64,000 bases of DNA from Bactericera cockerelli (Eukaryota; Arthropoda; Insecta; Hemiptera; Triozidae): contig CM044955.1 in NCBI GenBank assembly GCA_024516035.1, positions 41,700,556 to 41,764,555 of the forward strand, written 5' to 3'. The translations under genes and the position numbers were made by a program. The notes beneath the pieces were generated by a model, which was not told the origin of the DNA, made no database searches, and saw only the letters and a list, made by a program, of their open reading frames with translations. Each line of letters starts with the position of its first letter. Positions within the stretch are counted from its first letter, which is position 1. Below are positions 36,101-48,500 of this stretch, piece by piece.

Positions 36101-39100
36101 AAGGCCCTTAAATTTTGAGTTAATTTTATATCTATTTAAAAAAAGTTTTCCACACTATTGTGTTTTATAATTTCACTAGTCTTAACAAGTCAATTTTGTT
36201 TTAATTTAAGTATAACAATGTTTTTTGGTAATAATTCTCAAAGCAAACAACCCAGCAATTCTAATTAGCCACAGCAGTACATAAATTGTCATGAAGGATT
36301 ACAAATACATAATAACATTCACTAATCCATGTTCAACCCCGTTAGACATTGCTTAACTTTTGCAATTTCATGAAAACTGGTGTATTCCATGCCCCATCTT
36401 CATTTTCTGCTGGCTATTAGTTTATTTCTTTGTTATTTTTGGTTTCTCAAAAGAAATATATTTTAATTTACATAGTATTATTATTTTATTGTGATTATGT
36501 ACATGTTATGAGCATATTTTATAATTGGATATCATTATTTTATTTCTATACTAGCTAAAACCTGGCATTTTGTCACCATTAAGGTTTTTTCTCATGGCCG
36601 GTGTCCCAATAAAAATAATAATAACACTTTTAATTGGAAGGTAACCACCAGGTAAGGTTAAAGGTTATGCTCAAAGCATTTTCTACTAACCTAACCCTCA
36701 GAGTCTTATTATTATGTGGTCACAACCATAATGAGGAAAAATTTGAAACAACGGAACCCTACGCTAGGTTGATTATCTGACTAGTGCGTTAACCACTTGA
36801 TTACCAGTGCACTTGAAAATTGTATTAGATATTTTAATTTTGATAATTTTCTAGTATGTTGAAGGTGGCTTAGGGGGGGTGAACTCTCGGTGAGAGTACC
36901 GTTTGGTATTGTAACCCCAAGAGGACATAGTCAGCCAGACATGCACAACTTTGAGTTTTATATAATAGAGATTATACCTACTTAGTACAACAGTACAACA
37001 GAAAAGTAACTCCCGAAAAGTACAACAGTACTTCATGGAGATGTAATGGGAATGCAAATGTATATGAAAACAAATAAAGATTTTTATTATTATTATTATT
37101 ATTACCTATTAGGAAATACTTGTGATACATTGGTACAAGGTCTTGTGACATGGTGGAAATTTGATAGTGCATTTTACACTTTTGGGACAATTTTTTTATA
37201 ATAAACACTCTTATTGTAAAAATATAATAATGTTAAAGAGTCTTATTTGAATTGTGTTGTTTAAAACAGATTAGTTATTTTCTTTTTCTTTCCAAATTTC
37301 TATAAAAAAAATTATACTCAAAATTGTGTGTGTGTATGTGTTAAAAAAACCTATTTAAAATTTATTACTTTATTTTTATACAAAAAAAAAAATATTCTTC
37401 ATGAGATTTGAATGTATGGCTTCTAAATAAAATAACTTAAATTGAATTTATGCCTAATATACATTTGTTTCTAGTATTTTTATTACTATTATTATTATTT
37501 TTTTTTTGCAAAAAAATGCATATAATGGGATTCGCACCCACGACCTCAAAACCAAGAGCATAGCATTTGATTATTATGTAGTATAATGTACAGTATAGGT
37601 AAATAGGTATGTCAACATTGTGGTAGTGAGTTACTACCCATCCACTAGAGAGCGCTACAAGTAGCTGGAAATAAGTGGAACAAATCCAGTTGACTTTGGG
37701 CAACTGACTTCCAGTTAAAAGTTGGGTTACTTTCCAGTTCATTTCCAGTTGATTTCCAGGTGGAGGTCAGGTGGAAGGTGGAAATCTCCAGCTGATTTCC
37801 AGGTGGGCAAGTAGACTTTTTCCACCTAACAGTATGGTATACATCCAGTTGACTGTGCTGTCTGGGAATAATCTGTAGTAGGTAGCTACTTCCCTACCAA
37901 TAATCTGTAGTAGCTAGTTACCTACCTATAATCTGACCTAGTACTCTGTAGTAGCTACTTCCCTACCAATAATCTGTAGTAGCTACTTCCCTACCAATAA
38001 TCTGTAGTAGCTACTTCCCTACCAATAATCTGTAGTAGCTACTTCCCTACCAATAATCTGTAGTAGCTAGTTACCTACCTATAATCTGACCTAGTACTCT
38101 GTAGTAGCTACTTACCTACCAATAATCTGTAGTAGCTAGTTACCTACCTATAATCTGACCTAGTACTCTGTAGTAGCTACTTACCTACCAATAATGTGTA
38201 GTAGCTAGTTACCTACCTATAATCTGACCTAGTACTCTGTAGTAGCTACTTACCTACCAATAATGTGTAGTAGCTAGTTACCTACCAATAATCTGTAGTA
38301 GCTAGTTACCTACCAATAATCTGTAGTAGCTAGTTACCTACCAATAATCTGTAGTAGCTAGTTACCTACCAATAATCTGTAGTAGCTAGTTACCTACCAA
38401 TAATCTGTAGTAGCTAGTTACCTACCAATAATCTGTAGTAGCTAGTTACCTACCAATAATCTGTAGTAGCTAGTTACCTACCAATAATCTGTAGTAGCTA
38501 GTTACCTACCAATAATCTGTAGTAGCTAGTTACCTACCAATAATCTGTACTAGCTAGTTACCTACCAATAATCTGTAGTAGCTGGTTACCTACCAATAAT
38601 CTGTAGTAGCTAGTTACCTACCAATAATCTGTACTAGCTAGTTACCTACCAATAATCTGTAGTAGCTAGTTACCTACCAATAATCTGTACTAGCTAGTTA
38701 CCTACCAATAATCTGTAGTAGCTAGTTACCTACCAATAATCTGTACTAGCTAGTTACCTACCAATAATCTGTAGTAGCTAATTACCTACCTGTAATCTGA
38801 CTTGGACTTCAAGGTCATGGCTTCGCTCTGCTTGAGCTTGCTGCTGGGGGTCACGACTGTGTTGAAGATGGCCTGGCGCCAGCTGGCAGGGGTCCGCGGG
38901 GTTTGGAACTCGGGCCTGTCTGAGTTTTCTTCACCATCGGATGTGGGCGGGGTCTTGGGCGAGTTGCCTACCTTGAGAAAGCTGCAGGCAAAAAGTAAAT
39001 GGAAAATAATGAAAATCTGGGGATACATAAATACGTCGTCGGCTGGAAGGTAAAACTGACCATCTGCATTTGGACCATCTCCATTTGGTCATTGACATCT

Positions 39101-39481
39101 CCACCAGTCTTTCAAGTAAAAATTGTTTTTTCGCTTTTTCCCGCGCATATTATGTTTGACTACCGAACGTTTGATTTTAAGCCAATAGTAAGGTTAATTT
39201 CCGACCAGACCTAACGAAAAATCGAGAAATGTTCTAGCCGACGACGCGCGACGCGACGAATAGAGGTTTGTAGTATTTATTTTACGAACGTCTTAAAATG
39301 GGAAAAATAATTGGCACAAATCGTGGAACCAAATAATCTCTTCTCTCTTTTAAATCAAATAGAGAGAGGAGAGGGAGAGGGAGAGGGAGAGGGAGAGGGA
39401 GAGGGAGAGGGAGAGGGAGAGGGAGGGAGGGAGAGAGGGAGGGAGGGAGAGAGGGAGGGAGGGAGAGTGTGAGAGAGGGAG

Positions 39482-39512
<31 letters not shown>

Positions 39513-42500
39513 GAGAGAGACAAAGAGAGAGAGAAGAAGAGAAAGAGAGGGATGTGTAAAGTGGGTGCGTAAAACCGCAAGCAACACCTAATGGACCTGT
39601 GTAGTGTGTACTCACATGTTCATCATAGACATAGGACTGCCCTTAGCATACTAGAATAATTAGCAACACCTAATGGACCTATGTACTCACATGTTCATCA
39701 TAGACATAGGACTGCCCTTAGCATACTAGAATACTTAGCAACACCTACTGGACCTGTGTACTCACATGTTCATCATAGACATCCCAGACAGCACAGTCAA
39801 CTGGATGTATACCATACTGTTAGGTGGAAAAAGTCTACTTGCCCACCTGGAAATCAGCTGGAGATTTTCACCTTCCACCTGACCTCCACCTGGAAATCAA
39901 CTGGAAATGAACTGGAAAGTAACCCAACTTTTAACTGGAAGTCAGTTGCCCAAAGTCAACTGGATTTGTTCCACTTATTTCCAGCTACTTGTAGCGCTCT
40001 CTAGTGGATGGGTAGTAACTCACTACCACAATGTTGACATACCTATTTACCTATACTGTACATTATACTACATAATAATCAAATGCTACGCTCTTGGTTT
40101 TGAGGTCGTGGGTTCGAATCCCATTATATGCATTTAAAAAAAAAAAAAAATAATAATAATAATAGTAATAAAAATACTAGAAACAAATGTATATTAGGCA
40201 TAAATTCAATTTCAGTTATTTAATTTAGAGGCCATACATTCAAATCTCATGAAGAATATTTTTTTTGTATAAACATAAAGTAATAAATTTTAAATAGGTT
40301 TTTTTAACACATACACACACACAAATTTGGGTATAATTTTTTTATATAGAAATTTGGAAAGAAAAAGAAAATAACTAATCTGTTTTAAACAACACAATTC
40401 AAATCAGACTCTTTACAATGATTATCTTTTACAATAAGAGTGTTTATTATTAATAAAAAAATTGTCACAAAAGTGTAAAATGCACTATCAAATTTCCACC
40501 ATGTCACAAGACCTTGTACCAATGTATCACAAGTATTTCCTATGTAGGTATAATCTCTATATATGTATAATACTCAAAGTTGTGCATGTCTGGCTGACTA
40601 TGTCCTCTTGGGGTTACAATACGAAACGGTACTCTCACTGAGAGTTCACCCCCCCTAAGCCACCTTCAACATACTAGAAAATTATCAAAATTAAAATATG
40701 TAATACAATTTTCAAGTGCACTGGTAATCAAGTGGTTAACGTGCTAGTCAGATAATCCACTTAGCGTAGGGTTCCGTTGTTTCAATTTTTTCCTCATTAT
40801 GGTTGTGACCACATAATAATAAGACTCTGAGGGTTAGGTGGTAGAAAATGCTTTGAGCATAACCTGACCTGGTGGTTACCTTCCAATTAAAAGTGTTATT
40901 ATTATTTTCATTAGGACACCGGCCATGAGAAAAAACCTTAATGGTGACAAAATGCCAGGTTTTAGCTAGTATAGAAATAAAATAATGATATCCAATTATA
41001 AAATATGCTCATAACATGTATGTACATAATCACAATAAAATAATAATACTATGTAAATTAAAATATATTTCTTTTGTGAAACCAAAAATAACAAAGAAAT
41101 AAACTAATAGCCAGCAGAAAATGAAGATGGGGCATGGAATACACCAGTTTTCATGAAATTGCAAAAGTTAAGCAATGTCTAACGTGGTGGAACATGGATT
41201 AGTGAATGTTATTATGTATTTGTAATCCTTCATGACAATTTATATACTGCTGTGGCTAATTAGAATTGCTGGGTTGTTTGCTTTGAGAATTATTATCAAA
41301 AAACATTGTTATACTTAAATTAAAACAAAATTGACTTGTTAAGACTAGTAAAATTATAAAACACAATAGTGTGGAACACTTTTTTTAAATAGATATAAAA
41401 TTAACTCAAAATTTAAGGGCCTTCATAGTAATAAGGTGGTAGAGAGAGCACAATAGTTATTATTGTTATTATGAACAGTGCACAGTAAATTGGCCAATTA
41501 ATTTTAAATCAAGTAATCAGGAAGAAGCATGTCACAAAGTACATAAACATCATTTTTTAGTGTGGCAGAACCACCTATCAGTGAAATATTCATTTTATAA
41601 TAATATGTATTGTACATCTAAATAAAATCCACAGAGTGAAAAATTTCACTATCTAGCACTATGCATTCAGCTGTTTCTTTGCTTGAACCAGAACCTTTTT
41701 TTAGCCAACCTATGGTCAAGAGATCTTGAGCATAAAAAATTCTGTTTCCCTTAACACATGAGACTAGCATTTATGGTCCTACTTTGGCTTGGCTAGGCTA
41801 GGTGAGATTAATATGGGTAGCTGGTATGATTCCAAGTGAACTGAAGGTGTTAATCCATTGTGCTAGTCCAGGAACAGCAGAGTGCAGAAAGTTCATTAGG
41901 GTCCAAGTGGATGTCTCTAGAAATGGATGGTTATTGTCAGATGAAAAAGGTGATCCAGTATTAAATGTTTCTTGTCCTCTCCTTTTCATCTGTCACAATT
42001 CACGATTTAGACAAACTAAAGAACTATTTTTTGAAACATCTCGAAAGCAAATTTGGAGTTCAGAAATGACAAAGTAAACACTTTCAGTAGTTATAAAAAA
42101 AATGTTCAAAACTAATTAAAATATTATTTGTATTTAAAATATGTTCAAATAAATGAAATACCTATTATTTAAGAGAATTATTAATTATTTAAAACAATTC
42201 ACAATTTGTCACAAAAATATCACAATTTCTGAATTTCCTTCAACAAAGGACGAGTTTTATCTAAACACTTCCAGTAGAGTTATAAAAAAGATCAAAACTA
42301 ATTAAAATGATATTTGTATTTAAAAATGTTCAAAACTAAATGAAATACCGAATATTTAAAAGAATTATTAATTATTTAAAACAATTTACAATCACCAACA
42401 TCACGATTTCCGAAATTTCGAAAGATTAAAGATGGCGTCTTCAACAAAGGACGCGTTTTATGTAAACTGGAAAAATATGGAACATTTCCAGCTGACTGGT

Positions 42501-45500
42501 CAACTGACTAAATTCTACTCATGTCCTAGCTGGAGAGAGTCGTTATATTTCCAGCTGACTGCCCAGGTGACTGAGTCTAGATGGATTTTTGTTGGAAATA
42601 TCCAGGTGGCTGGTCAACTGATTTAATCCATGATGGAAAAATCCAGCTGTCGGGACAGTTGGAGGTCCAGTTGACTTTCTACACCTGGATATTTCCACCT
42701 TAAATCCAGACTGGAAGTCACCTTCCGTGCTGTCTGGGATAGGACTGCCCTTAGCATACTAGAATACTTAGCAACACCTACGGACCTGTGTGCTCACATG
42801 TTCATCATAGACATAGGACTGCCCTTAGCATACTAGAATACTTAGCAACACCTAATGGACCTATGTACTCACATGTTCATCATAGACATAGGACTGCCCT
42901 TAGCATACTAGAATACTTAGCAACACCTAACCCAGACAGCACGGAAGTTGACTTCCAGTCTGGATTTAAGGTGGAAATATCCAGGTGTATAAAGTCAACT
43001 GGACCTCCAACTGTCCCGACAGCTGGATTTTTCCTTCATGGATTAAATCAGTTGACCAGCCACCTGGATATTTCCAACAAAAATCCATCTAGACTCAGTC
43101 ACCTGGGCAGTCAGCTGGAAATATAACGACTCTCTCCAGCTAGGACATAACTAGAATTTAGTCAGTTGACCAGTCAGCTGGAAATGCTCCACATTTTTCC
43201 AGTTCAGTTAAAACGCGTTCTCGGATAGATTCGGGTTTCACACGAACTTTACCGAGAGTGTTCTTGTTGAATTCGCCATCTTTAATCTTTGAATAATTTT
43301 TTTGGAGAAATTTCTTTTTTGTGATTCTCGATTATTGTGAGTTGTTTTAATTCTTTTTATAATTGGTACCTATTTCAATTAGTTTTTGAACATTTTTATA
43401 ACTACTGCAAGTGTTAATTCTTACTGAACTTCAAATTTGATTTCGAGAAAGTGTTAATTCTTACTGAACTCCATATTTGATTTTGAGATGTCACAGAAGG
43501 AGTTCTTTGGTTTGTCTAAAATTCTAAATCGTGAATCGTGACAGAAGAAAAGGAGAGGACAACAAACAGTTAATAATGGATAACATTCTTCATTGGACAA
43601 TACTCCATGCACTTGGACAATAAAAAACTTTCTGCACTCTACTGTTCCTGGACACTGGACAGTCAAACCAGCACAATGGGGTTTAACACCATCAATTCAC
43701 TTGGAATTGTACCTTAAAAAAGGTCCTGGGTCAAGCAAGGAAACAGCTGAATTATCTGATGTATGGTGCTAGATAATGAAAATTTTCATTCTGTGGATTT
43801 TATTTAGATATGCAATACATAATATATTATTATAAAATGAATTTTTTACTCGTACGTGCTTCTGTCACACTAAAAAGATGATGTAGTGTATACTTTTTTA
43901 CATGCTTCCTGATTATTTGACTCAAAATTAATTAGCCAATCTTCTGTGCACTGTCTCTAATAATAATATTAACTATTCAGCTTTCTAAACCACCTTATTA
44001 CTATGAAGCCCCTCAAATTTTGTGTTCATTTTATATCTATTTAAAAAAAAAGTGTTCCACACTATTGTGTTTTATAATTTCACTAGTCTTAACAATTAAG
44101 TCAATTTTGTTTTAATTTAAGTATAACCATGCTTTTTTGGTAATAATTCTCAAAGCAAACAACCCAGCAATTCTAATTAGCTACAGAAGTATGTAAATTG
44201 TCATGAAGGATTACAAATACATAATAACATTCACTAATGCATGTTCCACCACGTTAGACATTGCTTAACTTTGGCTATTTCATGAAAACTGGTTTATTCA
44301 ATTTTATTCAACGGTTTATTCAACGTCTGATATTCATGTACATCTAGTACAACTTCTCACTTTTCTGTTTATACTGATTATACTGATGTACATGGTATGA
44401 GCATATTTTATAATTGGATATCATTATTTTATTTCTATACTAGCTAAAACCTGGCATTTTGTCACCATTAAGGTTTTTTCTCATGGCCGGTGTCCTAATA
44501 AAAATAATAATAACACTTTTAATTGGAAGGTAACCACCAGGTAAGGTTATGCTCAAAGCATTTTCTACCACCTAACCCTCAGAGTCTTATTATTATGTGG
44601 TCACAACCATAATGAGGAAAAATTTGAAACAACGGAACCCTACGCTAAGTGGTTATCTGACTAGCGTGTTAACCACTTGATTACCAGTGAACTTGAAAAT
44701 TGTATGAGATATTTTAATTTTGATAATTTTCTAGTATGTTGAAGGTGGCTTAGGGGGGGTGAACTCTCAGTGAGAGTACCGTTCGGTATTGTAACCCCAA
44801 GAGGACATAGTCAGCCAGACATGAACAACTTTGAGTTTTATATATGTATAGAGATTATACCTACTTAGGAAATACTTGTGATACATTGGTACAAGGTCTT
44901 GTGACATGGTGGAAATTTGATAGTGCATTTTACACTTTTGGGACAATTTTTTTAATAATAAACACTCTCATTGTAAAAATATAATAATGAGTCTTATTTG
45001 AATTGTGTTGTTTAAAACAGATAAGTTATTTTCTTTTTCTTTCCAAATTTCTATTAAAAAAATTATACTCAAAATTGTGTGTGTGTGTACGTGTTAAAAA
45101 AACCTATTTAAAATTTATTACTTTATGTTTATACAAAAAAAATATTCTTCATGAGATTTGAATGTATGGCCTCTAAATAAAATAACTTAAATTGAATTTA
45201 TGCCTAATATACATTTGTTTCTAGTATTTTTATTACTATTATTATTATTATTTTTTGCAAAAAAATGCATATAATGGGATTCGAACCCACGACCTCAAAA
45301 CCAAGAGCGTAGCATTTAATTATTATGTAGGATAATGTACAGTATAGGTAAATAGGTATGTCAACATTGTGGTAGTGAGTTACTACCCATCCACTAGAGA
45401 GCGCTACAAGTAGCTGGAAATAAGTGGAACAAATCCAGTTGACTTTGGGCAACTGACTTCCAGTTAAAAGTTGGGTTACTTTCCAGTTCATTTCCAGTTG

Positions 45501-48500
45501 ATTTCCAGGTGGAGGTCAGGTGGAAGGTGGAAATCTCCAGCTGATTTCCAGGTGGGCAAGTAGACTTTTTCCACCTAACAGTATGGTATACATCCAGTTG
45601 ACTGTGCTGTCTGGGAATGGACCTGTGTAGTGTGTACTCACATGTTCATCATAGACATAGGACTGCCCTTAGCATACTAGAATACTTAGCAACACCTACT
45701 GGACCTGTGTGTACTCACATGTTCATCATAGACATAGGACTGCCCTTAGCATACTAGAATACTTAGCAACACCTAATGTACCTGTGTACTCACATGTTCA
45801 TCATAGACATAGGACTGCCCTTAGCATACTAGAATACTTAGCAACACCTACTGGACCTGTGTACTCACATGTTCATCATAGACATAGGACTGCCCTTAGC
45901 ATACTAGAATACTTAGCAACACCTAATGGACCTGTGTGTACTCACATGTTCATCATAGACATAGGACTGCCCTTAGCATACTAGAATACTTAGCAACACC
46001 TAATGGACCTGTGTACTCACATGTTCATCATAGACATAGGACTGCCCTTAGCATACTAGAATACTTAGCAACACCTACTGGACCTGTGTACTCACATGTT
46101 CATCATAGACATAGGGGACTGCCCTTAGCATACTAGAATACTTAGCAACACCTAATGGACCTGTGTACTCACATGTTCATCATAGACATAGGACTGCCCT
46201 TAGCATACTAGAACACTTAGCAAAACCTACTGGACCTGTGTACTCACATGTTCATCATAGACATAGGACTGCCCTTAGCATACTAGAACACTTAGCAAAA
46301 CCTACTGGACCTGTGTACTCACATGTTCATCATAGACATAGGACTACCCTTGTGGGGCGTGGCTTGAGTCATGATCACCTCACTGGGGGTGGGGCTACCG
46401 GAGCTTATGGTGGCGCTGCGAGGCCTCACGTCTGACTCGGAGGGGGAGGGAGGAGAGGAGGGTCCGGGGGAGGATTCCTGGAAGGAGAATAATAATAATA
46501 ATAATTACCAGACTAGCACATTCATAATAATAATATAATAATAATAATAATACTCTTTAGTGGAAGGTAACCACCAGGTGAGGTTAATGCTCAAAGCATT
46601 TTCTACCACCTAACCCTCAGAGTCTTATTATTATGTGCTCACGAATACAAATTAATGAGGGAAAAGTCATGCACTGGGTGGGATTCGAACCAACGGATCC
46701 TTACTCTACCTGGATTACCAGACTAGCGCTTTAACCACTTGACTACTAGTGCACGGTGAAAGGTAAATAAAATTAATTAATCTATTCAAGAAGACCGGTC
46801 TATTATAAATAGTCTGCTTGAGACGCAATGCTAGCCCATCCGCCCATTAATCAGCTAGGCTCCGCCGCCAATATGATCCATTGCATCTAATAGGCATCCA
46901 AGAAATAGTGGCTGCTCCAATGATTGTATATGTAGCCGGTCTGTGAAGTATAAGATGACGAATTTCGTTCCGCCTTCTTTTTGTCACTGGATATAAAGAA
47001 CCTAGATATGACCACATAACAGCTACCAAACAATTCATTTTAGAGCTATAGCCCCGATACTTTTCAGTTATTACATAGATAAAAATAGTATAATTATGTA
47101 GAATTGTACATCCTATTAACAGGAATACGAGTACACTAGCTAACCATAACCGAAATCAATCGATTTTTTAAGCCTTTTATGGCAGGATTCTCAAATTGCT
47201 TGAGCTCTTCCACCCAACCATATTGGGTGGCAATTTTCAAAAAAGTGGAAGACTATGGGTTAAATTTTGCCATGCAGGACTTACCTTGCAGAGAGCGGCA
47301 TTCATGGGTAAACTGATCTCCTTTATCATCGGTTGGGGCCCGGGGCCCAAGTCATCTCTCGAATTCCGTCTCTTCAGTAGCTGATCAAATGAGCTGGTCA
47401 AGGATCTTTTGGCTTTCATAAATATCGTGCTGCTCCCGCCCAGATACTGGTTTAAAAACTCGTGTCTGAAGTCAAATAGGAAAGAGAGTGATTGTTAGTT
47501 TAATAATGACTTTTTACAAACCGCCAACCAAGTAACCAACAAGGCTTGCACGCACGGTGACCTGGTTCGATCCCCAATAGGGCAGGATTTTTTCTACTCT
47601 GTACTTGGATGTCCGGGTTCCACTCATACCTCGTTAGGAAAAATGAGTGGCTCCTCTAATGTGAACAGCGACCTGTAGCAGAATTATAGGCAAAAGTAAG
47701 ATATTGGGATATAGCCCAGGCAAATTAGTGCTCTAGCGTCAAAAAATTGCTCAATAGCTGGAAATCGTTTTAAACCCTTAAAGGGGTCCTGAATAATGGG
47801 TATATGAGTTTGCGACGGATTTTAGGTTGTGCTTCCGAGTTTAGGGCCTAAATAGTGCAAATTTTTTGCACTTTTTTTAAAATTGCGCTTATAACTCAAA
47901 ATGTATTTATTCTACAGAAAATTTTACTCAGTTCTTATCTAAGGAACATAAAATTATGCGTCTAATGACGTTTGAATCATTAAAAAAGGTTAAGCCGTTC
48001 AGCCACAATCGCTCCTCAAAGATGGGTGGTTTTTTCAAACATAGCTCAAATTTTGAAAATTCTCAACTTTTAACGCCTGTAAGTCAAAAAGGACTGCACC
48101 AATTGAATAATTTAATAGAATCGAACTTGTAGAAAATGTAATTTTAAGTAAAATACTGTTTGAAATTTGCTCACTCCAGTGCTGAGATATGATTTTTCGT
48201 CCCTAGCGCCAAATTTCCGCTAAGGCAGTGCAACGCAAAAAACTTCGTCTGAACTCTAAAATTATCACATTCTTACAACTTTTCAAGCAAAACTGAACGT
48301 TATCTACTGAATTCAGTCGAATAGGTAGTTTAAAATATTGAGAAACTTGCACTGAATTTTACCAAGATCTGTTTACTGAACATGTGACTTCAAGACAGCA
48401 GGCACACTATGGAGGATGTAACTTGTTTTATATGCGGGAACATTGTTCAAGAAGGAGCGAATATTAAAGGAAAAGTCACTTCGAACGTTTATTGAGGCCA

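Noticed and set aside
37437..37742. 101-codon frame [16 protein letters not shown]..., also at 39907-40137 and 45204-45491
   Set aside because: The same explanation: the other subterminal end of the CACTA-like family plus a tRNA-like fragment. Conservation among copies reflects recent common origin, not coding.
33412..38789. CRISPR-like regular repeat of 28 bp
   Set aside because: There are no unique spacers; it is a head-to-tail minisatellite in a eukaryotic intron with homology to the exon F donor.
39282..39615. Ser/Leu/Pro-only frames on the - strand
   Set aside because: They arise from the GA microsatellite.
45709..46435. Repeating [20 protein letters not shown] frames
   Set aside because: Translation of the 75-bp array on the strand opposite to the gene; no independent coding evidence.
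46348..46477. Shorter form of exon E ending at the GT at 46347
   Set aside because: Joining it to exon F puts a stop codon a few codons after the junction, whereas the donor at 46322 restores phase and homology.
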